Assembly (NCBI RefSeq): GCF_000741695.1
Contig: NZ_JGZK01000010.1
Location: forward strand, 1-64,000
DNA from: Bifidobacterium reuteri DSM 23975
Lineage (GTDB): Bacteria; Actinomycetota; Actinomycetes; Actinomycetales; Bifidobacteriaceae
Length of the DNA stretch: 64,000 nt
Direction of reading: 5' to 3'
Shown here: piece by piece, positions 16,978-24,568 of the stretch
Layout of the letters: every line of letters starts with the position of its first letter
Numbering within the stretch: position 1 is the stretch's first letter
Notes under the pieces: model-generated
Told to the model about the DNA's origin: nothing
What the model saw: the letters and a program-made list of their open reading frames with translations, nothing else
Databases searched by the model: none
Program-made: the position numbers and the translations under genes

Positions 16978-18339
16978 ATGAAGTCTGCTCAGAAGGTCAT
17001 TGCGACCGCTGCAGTTCTGGCCATGAGCGTCGCCGCACTGTCCGCATGCGGCAGCGACACCGCCGATGACAGCAAGGGGAAGGTCTACTTCCTCAACACC
17101 AAGCCCGAAATCGTCGACCAGCTGCAGGAGCTGGCCGATGCCTACACGGATGAGACCGGCGTCTCGGTCGACATCCAGACCGCCGCCTCCGGCACAAATA
17201 ACCAGACCCTGACCTCCGAGCTGTCCAAGTCCGACGGCCCGACCATGTTCAATCTTGCCGGCTTCGACCAGTACGCCAAGTTCAAGGACTACCTCGAGCC
17301 GGTCCAGGATTCCGAGGCCTACCAGCTGCTGACCGACGAAGGCAAGAGCTACGCCTACAAGGACGGCGACACCGCGTACACCATTCCGTACGCCGCCGAA
17401 TGGTACGGCATCATCTACAACAAGAAGATCGTCAACGAGTACGCGAAGAAGAGCTACGCGGTCATCAAGTCCGCCGACGACATCACCAGCTGGGATGTGC
17501 TCAAGAAGGTCATGAACTCCATGCAGGAGCACAAGGACGACATCGGCCTCGAAGGCGCCGTGTCGACCCCAGGCCTGGACGCCTCCGACAACTACCGCTT
17601 CTCCTCGCACATGGCCCGCATTCCGCTGTTCTACGAGCTCAAGGATCTCGGCGTGACCTTCTCGCTCGACATCACCGGCAAGTACATGGACAACTACAAG
17701 GACCTGTGGGACACCATGGTCAAGGACAGCCCGACCGAGCCGTCGCTGATCGGCTCCGGCACCTATGAGGATTCCACCGCCGAATTCTCCACCGGCGCCG
17801 TGGCATTCTACCCGAATGGCGTGTGGGCCTACTCGCAGATCAAGGACAACGACGTGGCCGACGAGGACCTGGGCATGCTCCCGTACTACATGGGCAACCC
17901 GGGCGAGGAGGACTACGGCCCGGCCGCCGTCTACGACGCCAACTGGGCGATCAACAAGAACGCCTCGGAAGCGGACAAGAAGGCTTCACTCGACTTCATC
18001 AAGTGGATGGTGAGCTCCGATACCGGCAAGAACGCCCTGGCCAAGGAGATGGGCTTCGCAGCGCCGTTCACCACCTTCGGTGATGATGATCAACCGGCAA
18101 ACCCGCTCGTCGCCGCGGCCAAGGAGTGGAGCGAATCCAAGGGCAAGAAGACCGTCTACACCGCCAGCATCCCCGGCCAGCAGTGGATGGACAACATCGC
18201 CAACCCGCTCGTCGAATACACTCAGGGCACCGGCGATTGGGATGCCGTCGTGGAAGGCTTCGCCGGCACCTGGAAGACGCTGTGGGACGCCTACAAGGAC
18301 TCCACCGGCATGCTGCCGCCCGCCGACCCGCTGTCCTAG
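16978..18339 (+). CDS. ABC sugar transporter substrate-binding lipoprotein (copy 2)
   Basis: The 453-residue paralogue of the gene at 14178 has a lipoprotein signal (MKSAQKVIATAAVLAMSVAA then LSACG) with Cys near residue 23. Its mature start, KVYFLNTKPEIVDQLQELAD, matches copy 1 residue for residue over long stretches. AAGGAG lies about 9 bases before the ATG. Again no transporter membrane subunits are nearby. Its TAG stop (18337-18339) overlaps the CTAG end of an inserted repeat element. Together with the adjacent LacI genes it forms a duplicated binding-protein/regulator unit. The substrate is probably an alpha-glucoside or malto-oligosaccharide, by context only. Confidence 0.9.
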   Translation: MKSAQKVIATAAVLAMSVAALSACGSDTADDSKGKVYFLNTKPEIVDQLQELADAYTDETGVSVDIQTAASGTNNQTLTSELSKSDGPTMFNLAGFDQYAKFKDYLEPVQDSEAYQLLTDEGKSYAYKDGDTAYTIPYAAEWYGIIYNKKIVNEYAKKSYAVIKSADDITSWDVLKKVMNSMQEHKDDIGLEGAVSTPGLDASDNYRFSSHMARIPLFYELKDLGVTFSLDITGKYMDNYKDLWDTMVKDSPTEPSLIGSGTYEDSTAEFSTGAVAFYPNGVWAYSQIKDNDVADEDLGMLPYYMGNPGEEDYGPAAVYDANWAINKNASEADKKASLDFIKWMVSSDTGKNALAKEMGFAAPFTTFGDDDQPANPLVAAAKEWSESKGKKTVYTASIPGQQWMDNIANPLVEYTQGTGDWDAVVEGFAGTWKTLWDAYKDSTGMLPPADPLS

Positions 18340-18535
18340 TGGTCTGTCTGTTAAATAAATGAGTGCTTTAGCTTTTTCTCTCCCCCAGTCAGCTTCGCTG
18401 ACAGCCCCCTCGTCAGAGGGGGCCGATACCGGCGTGTATGGCTCCCCTTGTCAGGAGAGCTGTCGGCGTAGCCGACTGAGGGGTAGTCGTCAGAGGGGCC
18501 AACACCACTCAACCAATTACGAGACGGACCACTAG
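18336..18535. mobile_element. MITE-like element with CTAGTGGTC terminal inverted repeats
   Basis: CTAGTGGTCTGTCT at 18336 is mirrored by AGACGGACCACTAG ending at 18535, and the similarity extends inward to AATTACG and ACTCAACC (about 27 bases). The 200-base interior contains a CTCTCCCCCAGTC unit (18377-18424) and a relative reading GGCTCCCCTTGTCAGG to GACTGAGGGG (18439-18486). It has no coding capacity. Single ends of the same type occur at 7219 and 28655, and a degenerate one at 11504-11534. Confidence 0.65.
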
Positions 18536-18546
18536 TGGTTCGGCTC

Positions 18547-18584
18547 ACTGAGGGATGCAAGGACTGCGCCTTGCATCCCTCAGT
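18547..18584. terminator. Strong hairpin at the LacI stop codon
   Basis: ACTGAGGGATGCAAGG (18547-18562) pairs perfectly over 16 bases with CCTTGCATCCCTCAGT (18569-18584), loop ACTGCG. The LacI gene's stop (18580-18582) lies inside the distal arm. It can stop transcription from either side, though no long U-run follows. Confidence 0.7.
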
Positions 18585-19596
18585 CTTCCTGAGCGAGGGG
18601 AGCAGTGGAGGAACGCAGCACCAGTCCCGGCATCACGATTTCGTGCGCGCGTTCCGGCGTCTTGCCTTCAATCAGCGCAAGCGTTTTCTGAGCGGCGACC
18701 CGGCCCAGCGCGGCCGGATCCTGGCGGATTGTCGTCAACCCGCTTTCCTTGGCGTACGTTGAATCATCGAACCCGGTCAGCGACAGGTCACGCGGCACGC
18801 GCAGACCGTAGCGAATCATCGAGAAATACAGCGGAATCGCCATAAGATCCATAACGCAGCAGACCGCCGTGGGGCGTTCGGGAAGCGCGAGCATCTGCGA
18901 CAGCAGATCGTCGGCGGGGGCGTCCACCGTTTCGTCGTAATAAATCGTTTCAGGATGAACGATACCGGCCTCGCGGCAGGCGTCATCGAACCCCTGGATG
19001 CGCAGGTCGGCGCTGTGCGGAATCGACGGCGATGTGCGATGTCGTACGAGCGCGATCCGCTCGTGGCCGAGCGTGATGAGATGCTCGACTATCATGCGCA
19101 TGCCGCTGCGGTCGTCGATGCTCACCGTGGCGTCGTAGCCATCCAGCGACGGAGTATTCACGCCGACAATCGGGATGTGGACGCTCTGCAGACGCGACGC
19201 CTCGTCCGGGTTGACGTTGAACGACGAAACAATTACGGCGTCGGCGTTGCGCCGCACCGGCAGCTCGGCGAAGAAGCTATGCCGCTCCTCGGAAGTGACG
19301 ACCGAATATAGTGAGATGTCGTAGCCTTCGTCATGCAGCACGGAATTCAGACCAGCCAGCAGACGGGAATTGAACCAAGTCGAAATGTCCTCGCTAAGGA
19401 GCAATGCAAGGCGATAGGAGCGGCCGGTTTTCATGGAAGTAGCCGAGCGGGAGATCGAATAGTTCAGCTCGTCGGCCGCCGCGAACACACGATTGCGCGT
19501 TTTTTCGGATACCATATCCGGTTTCGCGAACGCACGCGACACCGTCGCGATGGATACGCCCGCCTTTGCGGCGACTTCCGAGATACTCGCTTCCAT
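18580..19596 (-). CDS. LacI-family regulator (third of three related copies)
   Basis: The 338-residue protein starts MEASISEVAAKAGVSIATVS and continues RAFAKPDMVSEKTRNRV, nearly the same DNA-binding domain as the gene at 15623. The effector domain ends GFDDSTYAKESGLTTIRQDP. The ATG at 19596 follows GGAGGGAGTC; the longer frame from 19659 has no convincing site. It lies directly downstream of, and convergent with, the second binding-protein gene. The near-identical recognition helices imply overlapping operators for the three copies. The ligand is probably a glucoside; no direct evidence. Confidence 0.9.
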   Translation of the reverse strand: MEASISEVAAKAGVSIATVSRAFAKPDMVSEKTRNRVFAAADELNYSISRSATSMKTGRSYRLALLLSEDISTWFNSRLLAGLNSVLHDEGYDISLYSVVTSEERHSFFAELPVRRNADAVIVSSFNVNPDEASRLQSVHIPIVGVNTPSLDGYDATVSIDDRSGMRMIVEHLITLGHERIALVRHRTSPSIPHSADLRIQGFDDACREAGIVHPETIYYDETVDAPADDLLSQMLALPERPTAVCCVMDLMAIPLYFSMIRYGLRVPRDLSLTGFDDSTYAKESGLTTIRQDPAALGRVAAQKTLALIEGKTPERAHEIVMPGLVLRSSTAPLAQED

Positions 19597-19982
19597 GACT
19601 CCCTCCATAGCGCTGCCCATAGTGCGATGCCATTGCGGGATGACATTGCGGGATGACATAGTGCATTGGCATCAATCCTGCAATGGCATCCCGCAACAGC
19701 ATCCCGCAATCCGAGTTATCACCGGTGCTCACCTCGGCTGATCGACGACTCCTTATAGCCCTTGATAGCCCTTGGCAATCCCGGTAATCCTGACTAATCA
19801 GGGCACACAATCAGCACATGCACAACAATGCATAAGTTTACACCTTGATTCCACTAGCGTAACTCGCTCGAATGCCGCCAATGATGAAAATGTGTCATTG
19901 CCGGATAACCAATAACCAATAACCATTGACGCAGCGACGAGGATTCATCGAGAACCCGCAGCCAGCGGAAGCCGCCGACAGT
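19597..19982. other. Gene-free stretch with an 11-bp motif in two direct and two inverted copies
   Basis: About 385 bases. ATTGCGGGATG occurs twice in direct orientation (19632-19655) and its reverse complement CATCCCGCAAT, or a close variant, twice at 19687-19711, so the segment can form a long hairpin. The rest is AT-richer DNA containing GCATAAGTTTACACC near 19830, a possible LacI half-site. No gene was found. Confidence 0.6.
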
Positions 19983-20833
19983 CTACAGCACCACGCGGCG
20001 GTTGAGGTCGTGGCGCAGCGCCTTCCAGCCGGGCAGGTAGGCGGTCATGCGGCGCTGGAAGCCTGCGCCATGGCCGCGTTCCCATAGGTGCGTCATCTCA
20101 TGTACGAGCACGTATTCCAGGAATCGCGGTTCCATCAGACCCAATTGCAGATTCAGGCGGATGCGGCCGGTCGCCGGCGTGCACGACCCCCAGCGCGAAG
20201 TCATCAATCGCAGTGTGATATGCGTGGGGCGGCGGCCGATCACCGGACCCCATTTCGCTAGCAGCGCGGGGAGCTGGGCGTCGATGTTCGCGGCCGCGCG
20301 GCGGCGCAGCTCTTCGGTCCAGGCGAAATGAGCGGCAACCTCAGGATATGCTGCTCCCCCGCGTGAATCATCCCGGCGCGAATCAGCCCGACGCGTATCA
20401 GCCCGGCGCGTATCCGCCCGACCGCCGTCAGCAGCATCGCGCATACCGGCACCACCATCTATACCAGCGCCACCATCCGCACCGGTGCCACCATCCGCAC
20501 CGGCGAATGTATGAGTATCAGCACGCGTGCCTTGCAGCCCGCCTTCGGCAAGAGACCGTTCACGGGCCGAAGCATCTTGCGGATATTGCGATTGATCCAT
20601 TCGCGGCGATTGCGAATGAAATCGGCGACAACCCGGTCGCTCATGCGCTTCGGCGCGGACACTGTGATATCGCCGTTCGGCGGCTTGATGCGCAGATACA
20701 TGTTCTTGATGGGCTTGCGCACCACCATGACCGGCAATCCGTCGATGGTCAGGTTCTTGGCGGCGGCTTCGGCTGCCGAGCCTGCCGGGCGGGACCCGGA
20801 ACGCGGTGATGGTCGATACGGCATGTGCGCCAT
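19983..20833 (-). pseudogene. YgjP/DUF45-type (M48-like) metallopeptidase, frameshifted
   Basis: The N-terminal half (MAHMPYRPSPRSG to NMYLRIKPPNGDITVSAPKR, then FIRNRREWINRNIRKML) and the C-terminal half (RLMTSRWGSCTPATGRIRLN, LEYVLVHEMTHLWERGHG with the zinc-binding HExxH) belong to one protein family but lie in different frames. The switch must fall between about 20350 and 20550, in or next to a repetitive linker encoding G-A-D-G-G and R-A-D-T-R units. The 18-bp repeat units preserve frame, so a single indel rather than unit loss is needed. Probably inactive unless the frame is restored. The upstream start (20833) is one of several Met codons. Confidence 0.75.
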
Positions 20834-21033
20834 TCTCGCGCGCGGAACCGACAGTCCGATAGCGATGGAGTCGGATCTGGGGTCCAATCTGGATCAAAGC
20901 CCACTCTCCGGAATCTGCTTTGCCGGACACCAAGACGCCGCAGCAGGTGGCGACACGCCGAAGCGGCTCAGGCGTTGACACCATTTCAGTCAGTGGTATT
21001 GTAATCACCTGTGCGCTTTTGAAGTGCATGGAC

Positions 21034-21107
21034 GGGCCCGTAGCTCAGGTGGTTAGAGCGCATCCCTGATAAGGATGAGGTCGGAGGTTCAAGTCCTCCC
21101 GGGCCCA
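21034..21107 (+). tRNA. tRNA-Ile (anticodon GAT)
   Basis: The cloverleaf is complete: acceptor arms GGGCCCG and CGGGCCC with discriminator A, D-arm GCTC-AGGTGGTTA-GAGC, anticodon loop CTGATAA with GAT at 21068-21070, and T-arm GGAGG-TTCAAGT-CCTCC. Length is 74 bases; CCA is not encoded. It lies 54 bases before tRNA-Ala, the common Ile-Ala pair, but here without rRNA genes. Confidence 0.95.
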
Positions 21108-21119
21108 CAGGAAAAATCA

Positions 21120-21146
21120 AGCGGCCGTGGTGCCGCTCTTTTTTTC
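21120..21146 (+). terminator. Intrinsic terminator between the two tRNA genes
   Basis: AGCGGC (21120-21125) and GCCGCT (21132-21137) form a stem followed by CTTTTTTT. It implies that tRNA-Ile can end here rather than being obligatorily co-transcribed with tRNA-Ala. Confidence 0.7.
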
Positions 21147-21161
21147 CCGAATAAATCAAAT

Positions 21162-21234
21162 GGGGCTATAGCGCAGCTGGTAGCGCATCTGCTTTGCAAG
21201 CAGAGGGTCGCCGGTTCGAACCCGGCTAGCTCCA
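21162..21234 (+). tRNA. tRNA-Ala (anticodon TGC)
   Basis: GGGGCTA and TAGCTCC pair as the acceptor stem with discriminator A at 21234. The D-arm is GCGC-AGCTGGTA-GCGC, anticodon TGC is at 21195-21197 in the loop TTTGCAA, and the T-arm is CCGGTTCGAACCCGG. Length is 73 bases with no encoded CCA. Confidence 0.95.
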
Positions 21235-21241
21235 CAATCTC

Positions 21242-21281
21242 GAGAAACCCCGGAATCGCAAGGTTCCGGGGTTTCTCTTTT
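21242..21281 (+). terminator. Intrinsic terminator after tRNA-Ala
   Basis: GAGAAACCCCGGAA (21242-21255) pairs perfectly with TTCCGGGGTTTCTC (21264-21277) around an 8-base loop, followed by TTTT. Confidence 0.9.
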
Positions 21282-21301
21282 GCGGGCTATAGTCCAGCGA
21301 G

Positions 21302-21690
21302 GCAAAACCTCGGGCCAACCGATGAAGCACCCCAGTCACCACCCACCAGCGGAGCAATACCTCGGCCAAGCCAAGGAACCACCACTCCTACACCGCCCCA
21401 GCGAAGCAAAACCTCGAGCCAACAGCGAAACCGCCCCACTGAAAGCCATTCAGAGAGGCAAAACCTCGGCCGAGCCAATGGAACACCCCAAACACACCCC
21501 ACCAGCAGGCAGAACCTCGGGCAGACCGATGGAACACCACGCCTCCACCAGCTCAGTGACGCAAAACCTCGGCCAAGCCGAAGAAACACCCCAGCCACCA
21601 CCCACCAGCGGGCAGAACCTCGGGCCAACCAGCAAACCACCCCACTGACAGCCATTCAGCGGAGCAAAACCTCGGCCAAGCCAAGGAAAC
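21302..21690. repeat. Eight-unit tandem array with a 51-52 bp period
   Basis: A core GCAAAACCTCGG (variants GCAGAACCTCGG and GCAATACCTCGG) starts at 21302, 21354, 21406, 21458, 21509, 21561, 21612 and 21664. The first 25 or so bases of each unit are conserved (core, then GCCAAGCC or GGCCAACC, then GAA-CACCCC). The second half varies but is shared between some units: 1 with 6, and 3 with 7. The period is not a multiple of three, so the array is not coding. It begins just after the tRNA-Ala terminator and ends in a degenerate copy of the 99-bp repeat family. Confidence 0.85.
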
Positions 21691-21691
21691 G

Positions 21692-21845
21692 CAGTGCGAG
21701 CCAACAGACGAGCCAGCCAGCTGTGCGCGTAGCGCGGCCCAATTGCAGGATGTTACCGTGAAGCAAACAGCGGAGCTGCTGGAAGCAACGAGCAAACCAA
21801 CAGCCGCCCGGAGAGCCCGTCCTTGATTGCAGGACGAGCTGGCGA
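21692..21845. repeat. Degenerate copy of the 99-bp double-unit element
   Basis: GTGAAGCAAACAGCGGAGCTG, then CAATTGCAGGATG and TTGCAGGACGAGCTGG, match parts of the elements at 28130-28373 and 34949-35193, with many differences. Confidence 0.5.
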
Positions 21846-21932
21846 CGAAGCCGTCTGGGGAGCAGCAGGGAAGCAACACGAAGCCGCAATCTCCAATCAT
21901 TAGCACCAAATAGCGAGACAAACCCCAAGCAG

Positions 21933-21990
21933 TTGACACCTTGTCAAAATGCACTACAATAAGCCGTGAGAGAAATTGACGCTTCGTCAA
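21933..21990 (+). promoter_or_regulatory. Promoter with twin palindromic operators
   Basis: TTGACA (21933-21938) and TACAAT (21955-21960) form a near-consensus promoter with a 16-base spacer. A perfect palindrome, TTGACACCTTGTCAA (21933-21947), overlaps the -35 box. A second, TTGACGCTTCGTCAA (21976-21990), lies just after the -10 box. Their centres are 43 bases apart, about four helical turns. Both share TTGAC-N5-GTCAA and look like two operators of one repressor controlling the gene at 22112. Confidence 0.7.
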
Positions 21991-22111
21991 CAATACGGCC
22001 GCCGCAAGGAGTGCGGAGGTCAAACCTCGAACCAAGCGCCAATGCCCCGCTTCGGCGTCCGACGAGGGACGACGAAGCCGGCACAACAGCACATCAAGGG
22101 AAAGGACCGTC

Positions 22112-23086
22112 ATGCTGTTTCAGGTCTACGGCGACAATGCCGTCTACCAATGGATTGGATGGATTCTCGTCTTCTGCTGCCTCATCGGCGCCAACGAGCT
22201 GGCCCGCCGCACCAAAACCGGCGGCATCGTCGCATTCCTCGTGGTTCCCGCCGTCCTGACCGTCTACTTCGTCACGATTTACACGGCCGCCGCCATGGGT
22301 GCGGAATGGGCCCTCAACAACCCCACCTACGTGCACATGACCAGCTGGTTCCACTACGCCAAGCTGTACGCGGCCACCATCGGCTGCATCGGCTTCATGG
22401 CGCTCAAATACAAGTGGGGCTCCATCGGCAAGTCGCACTGGTTCAAGTGCTTCCCGTTCGTGATCGTGGCCATCAACATCCTCATCGCCGTGGTCTCCGA
22501 CTTCGAATCCGCCATCCGCGGCTGGGGCGGCACCTGGGTCTCCACCGAAGGCGTGACCCTGTACGGCGGCTGGCACAACGTGTTCAACGGCGTGGCCGGC
22601 ATCCTCAACATCTTCTGCATGACCGGCTGGTTCGGCATCTACGCATCCAAGAAGAAGGACGACATGCTCTGGCCGGACATGACCTGGGTGTTCATCGTGG
22701 CCTACGACCTGTGGAACTTCTGCTACACCTACAACTGCCTGCCCACCCACTCCTGGTACTGCGGCCTCGCGTTGCTGCTGGCCCCGACCGTCGCCAACTT
22801 CTTCTGGAACAAGGGCGGCTGGATCCAGAACCGTGCGTTCACGTTGGCCATCTGGTGTATGTTCGCGCAGGTGTTCCCGATGTTCCAAGACTACTCGGTG
22901 TTCTCCACCCAGTCCGTGAACAACCCGAACGTGAACCTCGTAGTTTCGCTGATTGCTCTGGTGGCCAACGTGCTGGCACTCGGCTACATCCTCGTCCGCG
23001 CCAAGAAGCAGGGCGTCAACCCGTGGATGCAGGAGATCTTCAAGGGCACCAAGGATTACGAGCAGGCCATCGCCCGCGCCGCATAG
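22112..23086 (+). CDS. Multi-pass membrane protein, DUF5692-like, function unknown
   Basis: The 324-residue protein is very hydrophobic and Trp/Tyr-rich, with about eight to nine membrane segments and short loops (YQWIGWILVFCCLIGANELA, GGIVAFLVVPAVLTVYFVTI, FVIVAINILIAVV). I recall similar proteins annotated as DUF5692, but no function is known to me. AAAGGA precedes the ATG by 5 bases. It stands alone, next to the gluconate genes but on the other strand. Tight control by a dimeric repressor is suggested by the two palindromes over its promoter. A carrier or a sensor would both fit. Confidence 0.75.
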   Translation: MLFQVYGDNAVYQWIGWILVFCCLIGANELARRTKTGGIVAFLVVPAVLTVYFVTIYTAAAMGAEWALNNPTYVHMTSWFHYAKLYAATIGCIGFMALKYKWGSIGKSHWFKCFPFVIVAINILIAVVSDFESAIRGWGGTWVSTEGVTLYGGWHNVFNGVAGILNIFCMTGWFGIYASKKKDDMLWPDMTWVFIVAYDLWNFCYTYNCLPTHSWYCGLALLLAPTVANFFWNKGGWIQNRAFTLAIWCMFAQVFPMFQDYSVFSTQSVNNPNVNLVVSLIALVANVLALGYILVRAKKQGVNPWMQEIFKGTKDYEQAIARAA

Positions 23087-23304
23087 CTGCCTCACGACTA
23101 CCGCCGCTCGGCGGGGCCTACGGGGACTCCACCGGGCTCCCCGCCCCACGGCCCGTGAGCAGGCCATCATTCGTGCCGCGTGAAAAGCCACGGGCCTGCC
23201 CGCGCCGGGCAGGCCAGACTACGCAGCCCGCGCCACCCGAACCTCAAAACCGGCTAACTCGCTTGAATGAGGTACATTCGGGGGTTTGCGAAGAGGCATC
23301 TGCC

Positions 23305-23398
23305 TTCAATGAGGTACCGGGATGAGGAAAACCCGAGTATAAACGTTGATATTGCAACGTTCGTACTCGGGTTTTCCTGATTGAAGTACCTCATTGAA
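23305..23398. repeat. Long imperfect hairpin
   Basis: The outer arms TTCAATGAGGTAC (23305-23317) and GTACCTCATTGAA (23386-23398), and the inner arms GGAAAACCCGAGTA (23326-23339) and TACTCGGGTTTTCC (23364-23377), are perfect complements. Further copies of TGAGGTAC (near 23268) and GTACCTCA (near 23430) flank it. Confidence 0.75.
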
Positions 23399-23536
23399 AG
23401 CAGATACCTTTCCGCAACCGGGCAAAAGTACCTCATACAAGGCAGATAGCTGAATGTGACCTATATCGCCCACGCCGCGTGACCGCAGACTACGCCGGGC
23501 AGGCCAGACTACGCAGCCCGCGCCACCCGAACCTCA

Positions 23537-23595
23537 AAACCGGCTGTAAGTTCGCGGCTCAACCAATATGTCGCGCACTTACAGCCGGTTTTTGC
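23537..23595. terminator. Hairpin with T-run
   Basis: AAACCGGCTGTAAGT (23537-23551) pairs with ACTTACAGCCGGTTT (23577-23591), followed by TTT. It could end transcription coming from the membrane-protein gene, although it lies 450 bases downstream. Confidence 0.5.
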
Positions 23596-23692
23596 GTTGT
23601 TACAGACCGTATGTTCGCGTCGCCCTCGTTGAGCCGCGAACATACAGCCCGATTCACCCCCCGGCAGCCACTTCAGCCCCAGGCAGCCCCAA

Positions 23693-24568
23693 TTACGCCT
23701 TGGTGACGTGGCCGCCGAACTGGGCCCGCATGGTGGAGACGACGCGCAGGGTGTCGTCGCCGCCACCGCGCGAGGTCTGACGGGCATACAACGCCGCCGC
23801 AGTGGCCGGAGTGGGCACGCCGAGCTCCAGAGCCGCTTCAATCATCCACTTGGCTTCGCCGGATTCGTTGGCCACCGGCGGCATGGACTTCAGCGTCGGA
23901 TCGGTCTTGAAGGCGTTAGCAAGCAAATCGAGCAGCCATGAGCCCACCACCGAGCCAGACTTCCATGAGGTCATCACCGCGGCAGGGTCGGCGATGAGTT
24001 CGGAGCGCACCATGGTGGCGAAGCCCTCGCCGAACGCCTGCATCATGCCGTATTCCACACCGTTGTGCACCATTTTGGCGAAATGCCCGCCGCCGACCGG
24101 ACCGGCCAGCACCAAGCCATACTCGCCTTCGGGCTTCAGAGTGTCGTAGATCGGCCGCATGAACTCGAAGTCCTCCTGCGAGCCACCGACCATCAGCGCG
24201 TAGCCGCGGTCGATGCCCCAGACGCCGCCCGAAACGCCGCAATCCATGAAACGTATGCCGAGTTCGCCCAATTGCGCGGCGTGACGGGCGTCATGCACAT
24301 AACGGGTGTTGCCGCCGTCAACGACCATGTCGCCGGCCTCAAGCAACGCCGCCAAGCGGTCGATGGTGTCGTCGGTGGGCTTGCCGGCCGGCACCATGAC
24401 CCACACCACACGCGGGGCATCAAGCGCGGCAACCAGCGACTCCAGCGAGTCGACGTCGCGCCCTGATTCGGGGGACATGTCGTAGCCGACGACCTTGTGC
24501 CCGCCAGCCGCGAGGCGCTTGGCCATGTTGCCGCCCATGCGGCCGAGTCCAATCATTCCGATGTGCAT
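23693..24568 (-). CDS. gnd: 6-phosphogluconate dehydrogenase, decarboxylating (short GntZ-like form)
   Basis: This 291-residue enzyme oxidatively decarboxylates 6-phosphogluconate to ribulose 5-phosphate. It has the Rossmann fold start MHIGMIGLGRMGGNMAKRLA, the substrate motif DCGVSGGVWGIDRGYALMVGG near residues 108-128 and the catalytic helix GGGHFAKMVHNGVEYGMMQA near 173-192. It is the short form (about 300 residues) rather than the 470-residue type. AAAGGAACCTGCA precedes the ATG. It lies downstream of gntP and gntK on the same strand, completing a gluconate route. Confidence 0.92.
   Translation of the reverse strand: MHIGMIGLGRMGGNMAKRLAAGGHKVVGYDMSPESGRDVDSLESLVAALDAPRVVWVMVPAGKPTDDTIDRLAALLEAGDMVVDGGNTRYVHDARHAAQLGELGIRFMDCGVSGGVWGIDRGYALMVGGSQEDFEFMRPIYDTLKPEGEYGLVLAGPVGGGHFAKMVHNGVEYGMMQAFGEGFATMVRSELIADPAAVMTSWKSGSVVGSWLLDLLANAFKTDPTLKSMPPVANESGEAKWMIEAALELGVPTPATAAALYARQTSRGGGDDTLRVVSTMRAQFGGHVTKA

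Larger units (their letters stand above)
23087..23692. other. Gene-free stretch of nested palindromes and a 53-bp direct repeat
   Basis: About 600 bases. A 53-bp sequence beginning CGCCGGGCAGGCCAGACTAC and ending AAAACCGGCT occurs at 23203-23255 and again at 23493-23545. Between the copies is a long hairpin (23305-23398). After the second copy comes a terminator-like hairpin (23537-23595) and further inverted copies of GTAAGTTCGCGGCTCAAC (23544-23646). No gene was found. Confidence 0.7.

Noticed and set aside
21302..21690. Could the 52-bp array be a CRISPR?
   Set aside because: The repeated part is degenerate, several variable halves are shared between units, the core is only about 12-25 bases, and no cas genes are present. 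A tandem array fits better.
21075..21761. Plus-strand frame running across tRNA-Ala and the array
   Set aside because: It crosses a tRNA gene and terminator and follows a 52-base period that cycles through all frames, so it is not a gene.
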